Positions 50,899-59,044 of a stretch of DNA of 64,000 nucleotides are shown in pieces. The DNA is from Deltaproteobacteria bacterium HGW-Deltaproteobacteria-15 (GTDB lineage: Bacteria > Desulfobacterota > DSM-4660 > Desulfatiglandales > HGW-15). The translations under genes and the position numbers were made by a program. Location of the stretch: positions 1 to 64,000 of the forward strand of contig PHBH01000012.1 of NCBI GenBank assembly GCA_002840535.1, in the 5' to 3' direction. Positions within the stretch are counted from its first letter, which is position 1. Each line of letters starts with the position of its first letter. The notes below the pieces were generated by a model, which saw nothing but the letters and a program-made list of their open reading frames with translations, did not search any database and had not been told where the DNA came from.

Positions 50899-52953
50899 TC
50901 AATTAGCCAGTTTTACGATCCGGCAGGCGACACTGTTCATGGTGATATAGCCTGAGACATTGTCCAGCAATTTGGCGTCCAGGAGGATATTACAGTTCGC
51001 TTCCGCCCAACCGTGGGGGACCGACACCACACCCGGCTTGATGTCCTGGGTGACATTCGCCATGATCTTTATCGAGCCGCGGGGAGTTTCCACAGCGATC
51101 ATTTCACCGTGCACGATCCCGTATTTCGCGGCAGTGGCGGGGTGGATCTCGGCTTCCGCGTTCGGTCTTCTCGCCCTCAAAGCCGGCACATCACGCATCT
51201 GCGCATCGATGTACTCCACCTGCCTGCAGCCGGTGAGCAGGATCTCCGGGTACTGCTTGACGATTTCAGGATTGGCAACCGGGCTCTGCTGCGGCTCGAC
51301 GTGTCCGGGGATACCAGGGAACCCCAGCTCTTCCATTCTTGCCGAAAACAACTCTATTTTCCCGCTTGCGGTTGGAAAAGGCCTTTTTTCATAGAGTTTG
51401 TACTCTTTCTTGCCGAAATAGACGCCCTCCGGATGCTCCATCAGCTGCTTGACGGTCACTCCGCTTGTGGAGAAAAAATGTTCCGCGACTTCTTCATCGC
51501 TGTTCCAGGGGAAATGCTCCGCATAGCCCATCTTGCGGCCCAGTTCGGACCAGATCATCCAGATGGGCTTGCTCTCATAGAGGGGTTCGACCACCTTCTT
51601 GCGCAGCATGATGTAGGGCTCGGCGTACGAAATGCCGTAAGGAAAACCGCCTATGCCCGTCTCTTCCAAAAAGGTGCAGGCCGGCAGCACGTAATGGGCG
51701 AGCTGTCCTGTTTCGGTCATGTTGGGATCTATATTCACAAACAGCTCCAGATTCTTTATCCCCTCCAGGAACAGCTTGGTATCGGGAAAGGTAAGAGCCG
51801 GGTTGCTGCCGGACGATATGAAACCCTTGATCGGGTAAGGCTTCTCCGATTTCATCGCCTCGGTCATCATCGATGCGGAGCCATAGGGAGGAGGATTCTT
51901 GCCGAACTGGTGGAATATGGGAAACTCGTCGTACCCAAGGGAGTGTTCCTTAATGGGCAGGCGCAGGTCAGCCAGACGGACCATAGGACAGCTCACCCAT
52001 CCGCCCGGCACTTCAACATTTCCGGTGATGGCCATCAGGATCGAATAGGCCCGGTTTGTCTGGAGGCCGTTGGTGAACTGGTTCATGTGGCCCACGCCTT
52101 CGAGGATGCAGGCGGGTTTCGTGGTTGCAAAGATGCGCGCCACACGCCTTATTTCCGAGGCCGGTACGCTGCTGATCGTCTCGGCCTTTTCAACCGTATA
52201 CTCCTTGACATGCTCCATCAGCCTGTCAAAACCTGTGGTGTGCTTAGCCACAAACTCTTTGTCCCAGAGACCTTCCTCGATGATGACATTCATCATGGCC
52301 AGGGCTATGGCGCCGTCGGTACCGGGACGGGGCTGCAGATAGATCCCCAACTTGGATATGGGGGTACGACGGGGGTCGATCGTTATAAGCTTTGCCCCGG
52401 CCTGGACCCTCTCCCGAACGATTCTACCTACGGGCCAGTAGCTTTCGTCGGGATTGCGGCCCCACAGGATGATGCAGTTGGCGTTCGCCGGTTCTTCCAC
52501 GGGATAGCGGCCAAAGGTGATCTGTCGCGCAAGGATACGGGTTCGGAAACAGATGCCTTCCGGATTGAAGAAATTGGGAGTGCCGAAGGCCCCCCGAAAT
52601 CGCTGGTTAAAGGCCGCCATCTCGAAATGCTCCACGCCCACCGAACCGGTCCAGGTCGCCAGGGTGTGGGCTCCGTACTTATCCTTCAGCTCCTGCAATT
52701 TGGCTCCTATCTCGCCCAAGGCATCGTCCCAGGATATTCTCTGAAACCGTCCGTTGACCTTCTTCATGGGGTATTTCAGGCGCGCGGGCGAATAAAGCAG
52801 GTCCGGGAGCCGCTCGCCTTTAGGGCAGAGCTTGCCCTTGTTCAGCCAGTGCTCCGGGATGCCTTCCACTTTCATCAGCTTGCCGTCTTCAACATAGGCA
52901 TTCACGCCGCAGCAGTTAATGCATAAACCACAGTCCGTCTTGATTATCTCCAT
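50899..52953 (-). CDS. DMSO-reductase-family molybdopterin oxidoreductase (enzyme 2)
   Basis: The 684-residue protein has an N-terminal [4Fe-4S] site C8-x2-C11-x3-C15...C43 (DCGLCINCCG, KLCPKG) and a likely metal-ligand C135 in NPEGICFRTR. Pterin-binding stretches include IILWGRNPDESYWPVG, ITIDPRRTPIS and HPATAAKYGIVHGEM. With no Tat signal it is cytoplasmic. The mixed acetylene-hydratase/formate-dehydrogenase style and nearby fdhD suggest a formate-dehydrogenase-like enzyme, but substrate cannot be fixed. No ferredoxin subunit is adjacent, in contrast to enzyme 1. Confidence 0.88.
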   Translation of the reverse strand: MEIIKTDCGLCINCCGVNAYVEDGKLMKVEGIPEHWLNKGKLCPKGERLPDLLYSPARLKYPMKKVNGRFQRISWDDALGEIGAKLQELKDKYGAHTLATWTGSVGVEHFEMAAFNQRFRGAFGTPNFFNPEGICFRTRILARQITFGRYPVEEPANANCIILWGRNPDESYWPVGRIVRERVQAGAKLITIDPRRTPISKLGIYLQPRPGTDGAIALAMMNVIIEEGLWDKEFVAKHTTGFDRLMEHVKEYTVEKAETISSVPASEIRRVARIFATTKPACILEGVGHMNQFTNGLQTNRAYSILMAITGNVEVPGGWVSCPMVRLADLRLPIKEHSLGYDEFPIFHQFGKNPPPYGSASMMTEAMKSEKPYPIKGFISSGSNPALTFPDTKLFLEGIKNLELFVNIDPNMTETGQLAHYVLPACTFLEETGIGGFPYGISYAEPYIMLRKKVVEPLYESKPIWMIWSELGRKMGYAEHFPWNSDEEVAEHFFSTSGVTVKQLMEHPEGVYFGKKEYKLYEKRPFPTASGKIELFSARMEELGFPGIPGHVEPQQSPVANPEIVKQYPEILLTGCRQVEYIDAQMRDVPALRARRPNAEAEIHPATAAKYGIVHGEMIAVETPRGSIKIMANVTQDIKPGVVSVPHGWAEANCNILLDAKLLDNVSGYITMNSVACRIVKLAN

Positions 52954-52973
52954 TTCCTAACCTCCAAAGTTTT

Positions 52974-53078
52974 TGATGGAATAATGGAATATTGAATCTT
53001 GAAACAGACCTGTTCCGTTAGACCCATTAATTCCAACATTCCAGTCTTCCATTTTTCCATTCCGGGGCGAAGCCCCCA
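52974..53078. repeat. GGAATAATGG-family repeat, copy 4
   Basis: TTGATGGAATAATGGAATAT at 52974 faces ATTCCAACATTCCAGTCTTC and CATTTTTCCATTCC to 53064, followed by hairpin GGGGCGAAGCCCC at 53065-53077. It lies between the unknown gene and enzyme 2 on the minus strand. Confidence 0.65.
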
Positions 53079-53085
53079 GGTTCGA

Positions 53086-53877
53086 TCACCCGCGCAGATA
53101 TTTGCCGACATATTCGGCGTCGACCCTCCCGGACAGCATGAACAGGTGCAAAGCACGACCAATTTCATTAAAGGTTCTTCGATCGAAAAGACAGAGTCTC
53201 GATTGGAAATCTCTTCGCTCATCGATGTTCATGCAGGAAAGTTTCACCGCGATTTTTTCCGTTCCCGCCATCCCGAGCTCCTTGAGCATGGCGGCCACCC
53301 GATTGATCTTATAAGTGCGATGGGCAATTGAATGCAGGTAATCCTCCGTTATGTAGCCGGACTCCATCAGAAGACGGTAAAGGCATGGCATCAACGGCCC
53401 GGGGTTTATTTCGGCCGGGATGCATCCCCGCTTCCCCTCATTGCCCCGAAAGACGGCCTCCCTTCCCCAGTCGATATACAGGAAGATGCTGTTTGGATGC
53501 ACCAGGAGCTCATCCGCAGCGGCGAACTCGCAGCAGTCCACATATTTCGAAGCGCAAAGGAGGGCCAGTTCGTTCATTCTTGCCAGGAAGAGCCAGAAAC
53601 ACTGGGGTCGAGGCGACACGATGTTCCACAACCGCACAATCCAGCGCTCGATAAACGTCTTATTGATATGAGTATCGCTTGCCTCTTCTTGGAGGCGGTA
53701 ATTCAGTTCGAACCAGGCGTTGAGCAACGGACCGTCGGCGGATCGGCAACCGGGAGCAGGCAGCATGGTTTCACTGATATCGATTGCCTGAACGCCGGGG
53801 CGATGCGGCACATTCCGACACCGGGGCGATGTCACCCTTCCCGCGTTCAAAATCTCCCCTTTCGAATTGCTGTGCAT
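53086..53877 (-). CDS. Unknown protein upstream of enzyme 2
   Basis: I do not recognise this 263-residue protein. It has no signal peptide. Its central part (RWIVRLWNIVSPRPQCFWLFLARMNELALLCASKYVDCCEF) is helical and rich in Trp and Cys, and a later stretch YIDWGREAVFRGN could be a turn-rich site. A start at the Met of MLPAPGCRSA (about 53767) is possible, because residues 1-37 look less protein-like. It is read from a consensus promoter at 53932-53961, divergent from fdhD, so it likely functions with formate or molybdoenzyme metabolism. Confidence 0.6.
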   Translation of the reverse strand: MHSNSKGEILNAGRVTSPRCRNVPHRPGVQAIDISETMLPAPGCRSADGPLLNAWFELNYRLQEEASDTHINKTFIERWIVRLWNIVSPRPQCFWLFLARMNELALLCASKYVDCCEFAAADELLVHPNSIFLYIDWGREAVFRGNEGKRGCIPAEINPGPLMPCLYRLLMESGYITEDYLHSIAHRTYKINRVAAMLKELGMAGTEKIAVKLSCMNIDERRDFQSRLCLFDRRTFNEIGRALHLFMLSGRVDAEYVGKYLRG

Positions 53878-53930
53878 CTTGCAGGGGCTCTCCCCATCTT
53901 CGGAATCTTCTCAATGACGATCAGTGACGG

Positions 53931-53975
53931 CATTATATCTATCAGTATGGACATATGTCAACGAAGATATATAAT
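53931..53975. promoter_or_regulatory. Divergent promoters with shared GACAT operator
   Basis: Plus strand: TGGACA (53948-53953), 16 bases, TATAAT (53970-53975), reading to fdhD. Minus strand: TTGACA (53961-53956), 18 bases, TATAAT (53937-53932), reading to the unknown gene. The palindrome GACATATGTC at 53950-53959 covers both -35 boxes, so one bound protein would affect both. Confidence 0.72.
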
Positions 53976-54002
53976 GATTGGGCCGCCGGGAAATGCGACT
54001 AA

Positions 54003-54848
54003 ATGTTAAACCCATGGAGGAAGGACGGAACTTTGAAAGCAGGTAGAAGGAACAGGGGAGACAGCCGACAACAGCCCGAGGAGGCCCTGGTTCAAATTCT
54101 GGTCAACGAGGATTTTCTGTCCTCCATTCTGTGCACGCCAATTGACCTGACCGAAATGGCCGTAGGCTGGTTATATAATCAGGGGTTCATCGAATCGATC
54201 GACGAGGTTGCTTCGGTGGATACGTGTGAACGTAAGAGAAAAATCTATATTGATCTCACTACGGAACGATATCGAGAGAGGGAAGAACAGGGGAGGATCA
54301 GGACATCGGCCTGCACGGGGGGAGAAATATCCTATTTTCAATTCACCCGCAGGAAGAACCGGTTGAGAGAAGGCCCACGCGTCACTCTCGGAAGGGTGCA
54401 GTCCCTCGTGAAAGAAACCCTTGCCCAAGCGAGGGAATATGAAAGAACAGGGGGCATCCACTGCGCTTCCCTGGTATCCGTCGGACTCAATCGGATCGTG
54501 GCCCAATATGAAGATGTCGGACGGCATAACGCCATCGACAAGGTGGTTGGCCGCATGTTGCTGAAAGAGCAGGACCCCGAAGACAAAATGCTGTTGACAA
54601 GCGGCAGGATTTCGTCCGAGATGGCGCTGAAAGCGGTTCACAGCGGGATCACCGTCATTGCCAGCATAACAACCTGTACCGATCTGGCTTTGGAGATCGC
54701 GGAAGAGGCGGGGCTTACCGTTATCACACGTGCATTGAAGGCGCCCCGTGTATTGAGCGGGGCTCAGAGGATCCGTAAACATCTCGAAGACCGGGATCAA
54801 GCGTTTTTCGAGCCCTGTAGAACTGAACTCCGGTTTCCACCGGAGTGA
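54003..54848 (+). CDS. fdhD: Formate dehydrogenase accessory sulfurtransferase FdhD
   Basis: FdhD moves sulfur from a cysteine desulfurase to Moco of formate dehydrogenase. The protein shows EEALVQILVNEDFLSSILCT, IDLTEMAVGWLYNQGFIES, TSACTGGEISYF with one cysteine where E. coli has CxxC, GGIHCASLV, VGRHNAIDKVVGRML, LTSGRISSEMALKAVHSGI and ALEIAEEAGLTVI. These are standard FdhD signatures. The ATG at 54003 lacks a ribosome site; a TTG at 54033 has GGAGGAAGG eight bases upstream and may be the true start (271 residues). Confidence 0.93.
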   Translation: MLNPWRKDGTLKAGRRNRGDSRQQPEEALVQILVNEDFLSSILCTPIDLTEMAVGWLYNQGFIESIDEVASVDTCERKRKIYIDLTTERYREREEQGRIRTSACTGGEISYFQFTRRKNRLREGPRVTLGRVQSLVKETLAQAREYERTGGIHCASLVSVGLNRIVAQYEDVGRHNAIDKVVGRMLLKEQDPEDKMLLTSGRISSEMALKAVHSGITVIASITTCTDLALEIAEEAGLTVITRALKAPRVLSGAQRIRKHLEDRDQAFFEPCRTELRFPPE

Positions 54849-54893
54849 CGATGCTCTTGACCGGCAAATTCTTCAACTAAAAGGAGAGCCTGA

Positions 54894-55109
54894 TTACCCG
54901 CCGAAATCCGGGTGGATGAATTCCACCCGGTCGTTTTGAGAAACATGGGTGGTGCTGTACTGCCGGGCATAAATATACCGGCCGTTGTGCTCGACGATGA
55001 GCCCCGGTTCCGCTTCGTGAAAATACTCGATCAGAAATGCAAGCGTTGCCCCTTCGGGAACATCCTCGGTCATCCCGTTGACTGTGATCTGGATGGTACG
55101 TCCCGCCAT
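54894..55109 (-). CDS. ThiS/MoaD-type sulfur carrier protein
   Basis: A 71-residue ubiquitin-like protein: TIQITVNGMTEDVPEGATL, IVEHNGRYIYARQYSTTHV, DRVEFIHPDFGG. The C-terminal Gly-Gly is the site of adenylation and thiocarboxylation. It starts one base after the MoeB/ThiF stop, with GGAGGAGAATAA as the ribosome site made from the end of that gene. It may serve Moco, thiamine or another thio-modified compound; the context favours molybdenum or tungsten cofactor. Confidence 0.88.
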   Translation of the reverse strand: MAGRTIQITVNGMTEDVPEGATLAFLIEYFHEAEPGLIVEHNGRYIYARQYSTTHVSQNDRVEFIHPDFGG

Positions 55110-55859
55110 TTATTCTCCTCCGGACGGTCCGCACCGGGTGCAGTCCGGGTCTTTTCCAACATGAACGACTCGAAACCTCAGGCCGTTTCCCTGAAATTTC
55201 AGCAAACGGTTTGCGAGGGACGGCCTCATTCCCAACAGGATTCTGACCGCCTCCGTGCTCTGAATGGATCCGATCACTCCTGCCGCAGGCCCGAAGGCCG
55301 GGATGACGGTCTTTGGAGTCCCGAGATCCTCTGATCGGACCAGACAGGCAAAGCAGCAGGTTTCTCCCGGGACGAACGTGCTTGCCGTGCCGTTCCAGCC
55401 GCTGATGCCTCCGTAGACGAGTGGAATCCTCCGGGCCAGAGAAATGCGGTTCAACACATGGCGAGTGGCGAGGTTGTCCGTAGCATCGATGATGAGGTCG
55501 CACCCTTCCGCCAGATCGAATCCGTTGTCCTGTCCGATGAGGGCGCGAATCGGCTCGATACGACATTCCGGATTCAGTCGGCGGAGTTTCTCCGCAGCCG
55601 AGTCCGCCTTGGGGCGTCTCAGATCTGGGGTGGAATGCAGGAGTTGCCGGTTTAGATTGTCCAGGGCCACGGTATCGTTGTCCACAATTCGGAGGCTTCC
55701 CGCTCCCGCGGCCGCAAGGTAGTAGGAAGAAATCGATCCCAACCCACCCAAACCGACAACCATGACCCTGGACTTTCCCAGCAGGATTTGCCCTTCCACG
55801 CCTATGTCCGGAATGGCCAATTGCCGGGAGTACCTGACTCTTTGTTCTTCAGTCAGCAA
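55110..55859 (-). CDS. MoeB/ThiF-type E1-like adenylyltransferase
   Basis: The 249-residue protein activates a small sulfur carrier: RYSRQLAIPDIGVEGQ, VMVVGLGGLGSISSYYLAAAG (Rossmann loop), IVDNDTVALDNLNRQLLH, LIIDATDNLATRHVLN and GAVIGSIQSTEAVRILLG-like GPAAGVIGSIQSTEAVR. The zinc cysteines are in CFACLV and CTRCG. It uses TTG at 55859 with GGAGG ten bases upstream. It directly precedes its probable substrate, the ThiS/MoaD-like protein. Confidence 0.9.
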   Translation of the reverse strand: MLTEEQRVRYSRQLAIPDIGVEGQILLGKSRVMVVGLGGLGSISSYYLAAAGAGSLRIVDNDTVALDNLNRQLLHSTPDLRRPKADSAAEKLRRLNPECRIEPIRALIGQDNGFDLAEGCDLIIDATDNLATRHVLNRISLARRIPLVYGGISGWNGTASTFVPGETCCFACLVRSEDLGTPKTVIPAFGPAAGVIGSIQSTEAVRILLGMRPSLANRLLKFQGNGLRFRVVHVGKDPDCTRCGPSGGE

Positions 55860-55894
55860 GGAATCCGTCCTCCCGCAAAGCCTGCCCCGGACCT

Positions 55895-56145
55895 GATCCG
55901 GGGTTGCGAAGAGCGCAAAGAAAACCGGACAGGATCACAGGATCAACCGGATCAGAGCTTATAATAATTGACAGACACATGGATTCATGTTCCCGCCCCT
56001 GGCGACAAAGGTGTCATTTAACGGAAATGACGGACGGGGGATGCCTGAATCTCTCCAGTCTTATGATCAGACTGGCCCCCCTCGTGACATCCGGGTTCTT
56101 ACACTCCTGTCTGTTCTATCCTGTTAATCCTGTATCCTGTCAAAG
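55895..56145. repeat. Repeat-filled gap upstream of MoeB/ThiF gene
   Basis: CCCCGGACCTGATCCGGGG is a hairpin at about 55886-55904. AGGATCACAGGATCAACCGG at 55930 faces ATCCTGTTAATCCTGTATCC at 56118 as distant arms. No gene was seen. Confidence 0.6.
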
Positions 56146-58506
56146 CTATTCGCTCTTTTCTTTTTTCTTCCGGAGGGCCATGAACACCCGCTCCGGCGTC
56201 AGGGGGAGTTCCCGGAACCGAATCCCCGTGGCATCATAGACAGCGTTCAATATGGCCGGGATTGTAGGCATGATGGCCCCTTCGCCTACTTCCTTTGCCC
56301 CGAAAGGTCCATAAGGCTCGTGAGACTCCACGATGATCGGGGTGACATTGGGCATGTCCAGGGAAGTGGCGATCTTGTACTCGCCGAGATTGGAATTCAG
56401 GACCCTCCCCTTGTCGTCAAATTTGACCTCTTCGAAGAGGGCTTCCCCGAGCCCCATGGAGAGGGAGCCCTGCATCTGACCTTCCACCGAGGTCCTGTTG
56501 ATGGCGAAACCGCAGTCATGGGCATCGGTCATCTTCTCGATGGTGATCTTTCCTGTCTCCATGTCCACACTCGCCTCCACCACCTGGGCAGAGCAGCCAT
56601 AGGCAGGCGAAGTGCCGACCGCGGCCCCCTTGTGAGTGCCCCCGAGATCGCCGGGCTTGTATTTTCCTTTACCGATGATCGTGCCTCTGGCGAGATAGGC
56701 GATTCGGGCTGCCTCCTGAAACGTGAAAGGCTCCTTGCCCCTGGCCAGCCCCTGCCATCCCCTGTGCTCCTTGATGTATCTCGCCCTGAGGCCGCCGTAA
56801 TCCACGCCGCCGTGTTTGAAGATGACGATTCCGTTCTTGATGTCCATCTCATGAATATCTACCTTCAGCTCACGGGCCAGTACCCCGAGGATCTGCCTTC
56901 GCACATCCACGGCCGCTTCCTTGGTGGCATGACCCGTCATCACGGTCTGGCGGCTGGAATACGCGCCCAGGTCGATTCCGAATTCCGTGTCTCCCGAAGA
57001 AATCCTTACCGAATCAAGAGGAATGCCGATCGTCTCGGCCGCGATCATGGCGAATGCGGTATCCGAGCCCTGACCGATCTCGGCCGAGGCCGTGTACACG
57101 TGGACGGTCCCTCCATCCTCGGCAACATGAATCGAAACCGTGGCGTGATAGGTGTCTGAGCGGTAGATCGGAAATCCGGCCCCGGACACGAAGAACCCGC
57201 AGGACATGCCGATTCCCTTCCCATTCGGCAGCTTGCCTTTTTTCTCGCTCCACCCGGATCCGTCCCGCACCGCCTCGATGCATTCCCGCATCCCAAGGCT
57301 GTTCATCTTGAGCGCGTTGCAGCTCACATCCCCGGACTCCATCATGTTCTTCAGGCGAAGCTCGACCGGGTCCATGCCGAGCTCTTCCGCAAGGCAATCC
57401 AGCTGCTGCTCCCACGCGGCCCTCGCGACCACGCCTCCGTGGCCGCGCTGGGCCCCGCAGGCAGGCTTGTTGGTATATACGCGATACCCGTCATATTTCA
57501 TATTCTTGAGACGGTATGGCCCTCCCAAGAGCGATCCAGCGTAGTAGATGGTGGCGATCCCGAAGCTGCTGTAAGCGCCCCCTTCCAGGTAGCACTCGTT
57601 TTTGAGCGCCATGATGGTGCCGTCCTTCTTGACCCCGGTGGTCAGCTTGTGGACGAACTGGTGTCTTGCCCTGCTGTGGAGGAAGACCTCTTCCCTGGTG
57701 AACCCCATTTTGACAGGCCTGCCGGTCTTCATGGACATGAGGCAGGCCGCCATCTCCATGGCATTGGCCGCGACTTTGGGACCGAATCCGCCCCCCACAT
57801 AAGGCTTGATTACACGAATTTTTCCAACGGGAACCCCGAGCACCATGGCGATGGTTCTCTGCACATAGTGAGGGGATTGTGTGCTGCTTCGAAGGGTCAG
57901 ATGGCCGCTGGCATCATACTCGGCAATGCAACCCTGAGGCTCGATGAACGCCCCATCCTGACGTTTGTTCCTGAAGGTGTCGGTCCGGATCAGATCGCAC
58001 TCGGCCATGCCCGCTTCCACATCCCCGAACTCATGATGGACCTCGGCGCCGATGTTGCGCAGGTACTCGTCATGCACAAGAGGCGCGCCTTCTGCGATAG
58101 CCTCTTCCATGGTCAGGACAAAGGGCAGTTCCTCGTACTCCACCTTGATGAGGGACAACGCTTCCATCGCGGTTTCCAGGTCGATGGCTGCCACTGCAGC
58201 CACCTCGTCCCCCACGTAGCGAACCTTGTCGTGACAGAAAAGCGTCTCATCATACCGGGCGGGACTTACGCCGTATCTGATCAGCCCCGCATCTTTGGAT
58301 GTCACGACGGACTTTACGCCGGGCAGTCTTTCCGCCTTGGACGTGTCAATATGGTGAATTCTGGCGTGCGCCAGGGGGCTGTGCAGGATGGCGCCGTAGA
58401 GCATATTCGGCAACCTTATATCGTCAATGTAAACGGCGCTTCCGGTCGCCTTGGCGGGGGCATCCAGCCTCGGCGCGCGGGAATTTACTGTATTGTACGC
58501 TGTCAT
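56146..58506 (-). CDS. Molybdenum hydroxylase large (Mo-binding) subunit (system 3)
   Basis: The about 786-residue subunit has the hammerhead domain (DAPAKATGSAVYIDDIRLP, ILHSPLAHARIHHI) and Mo motifs: PYVGGGFGPKVA, PACGAQRGHGGVVARAAW, EIGQGSDTAFAMIA and FGAKEVGEGAIMPTIPA with the catalytic glutamate of VGE. The RGHGG active-site loop resembles 4-hydroxybenzoyl-CoA reductase and related aromatic hydroxylases, and the AYxCSFR loop of CO dehydrogenase is absent. GAGGAG lies nine bases before the ATG at 58506; an earlier in-frame ATG at 58527 overlaps the upstream stop. It ends a FAD, 2Fe-2S, large gene order. Confidence 0.9.
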   Translation of the reverse strand: MTAYNTVNSRAPRLDAPAKATGSAVYIDDIRLPNMLYGAILHSPLAHARIHHIDTSKAERLPGVKSVVTSKDAGLIRYGVSPARYDETLFCHDKVRYVGDEVAAVAAIDLETAMEALSLIKVEYEELPFVLTMEEAIAEGAPLVHDEYLRNIGAEVHHEFGDVEAGMAECDLIRTDTFRNKRQDGAFIEPQGCIAEYDASGHLTLRSSTQSPHYVQRTIAMVLGVPVGKIRVIKPYVGGGFGPKVAANAMEMAACLMSMKTGRPVKMGFTREEVFLHSRARHQFVHKLTTGVKKDGTIMALKNECYLEGGAYSSFGIATIYYAGSLLGGPYRLKNMKYDGYRVYTNKPACGAQRGHGGVVARAAWEQQLDCLAEELGMDPVELRLKNMMESGDVSCNALKMNSLGMRECIEAVRDGSGWSEKKGKLPNGKGIGMSCGFFVSGAGFPIYRSDTYHATVSIHVAEDGGTVHVYTASAEIGQGSDTAFAMIAAETIGIPLDSVRISSGDTEFGIDLGAYSSRQTVMTGHATKEAAVDVRRQILGVLARELKVDIHEMDIKNGIVIFKHGGVDYGGLRARYIKEHRGWQGLARGKEPFTFQEAARIAYLARGTIIGKGKYKPGDLGGTHKGAAVGTSPAYGCSAQVVEASVDMETGKITIEKMTDAHDCGFAINRTSVEGQMQGSLSMGLGEALFEEVKFDDKGRVLNSNLGEYKIATSLDMPNVTPIIVESHEPYGPFGAKEVGEGAIMPTIPAILNAVYDATGIRFRELPLTPERVFMALRKKKEKSE

Positions 58507-58519
58507 CTTCGTCTTCTCC

Positions 58520-59044
58520 TCAGTCATTCTTGTTGGCTTCGCAAAAGGTCGTCGAACGCGGCTTTGATCTTCCATCATTCTCCTGTCCAACGCTCACCGA
58601 CTGAACGGCTTCGACGATCTTCTGGTAACCCGTGCAGCGGCAAAGATTGCCGGACAATGCCTCTCGTATCTCCTGTTCAGATGGGCTTGGATTTTTCTTG
58701 AGAAAGCTGCTTGCAGAAAGAATCATTCCCGGAGTGCAGTATCCGCATTGGATCGCTCCCTTGTCCACAAAGGCCTGCTGCAGGGGGTGAAGACCTACCG
58801 GCGGCTTCAATCCTTCTATGGTGAGGATCTCGGCGCCGTTCGCCTGCATTGCAAGTACGAGACAGGAATTCACCGGTTTTCCGTTCAGGATGACCGTGCA
58901 GGAGCCGCACTCGCCGGTTCCACAGCCCTTCTTGGTTCCGGTAAGCTCCAGGTCGTACCGCAGCAGGTCGACAAGAGTCTTGTTCGGTTCCACGGCAAGT
59001 TCATATGGTTTGCCGTTGATCTTGAGGTTGATCAGAGTTTTCAT
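58520..59044 (-). CDS. Molybdenum hydroxylase [2Fe-2S] subunit (system 3)
   Basis: The 174-residue protein has GCGTGECGSCTVILNG with VNSCLVLA, IQCGYCTPGMILSA and NLCRCTGYQKIVEAV, the two-cluster layout. Its ATG at 59044 overlaps the FAD gene stop (ATGA), with GGAGGA seven bases upstream. A 20-residue hydrophilic tail follows the last motif. Confidence 0.93.
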   Translation of the reverse strand: MKTLINLKINGKPYELAVEPNKTLVDLLRYDLELTGTKKGCGTGECGSCTVILNGKPVNSCLVLAMQANGAEILTIEGLKPPVGLHPLQQAFVDKGAIQCGYCTPGMILSASSFLKKNPSPSEQEIREALSGNLCRCTGYQKIVEAVQSVSVGQENDGRSKPRSTTFCEANKND

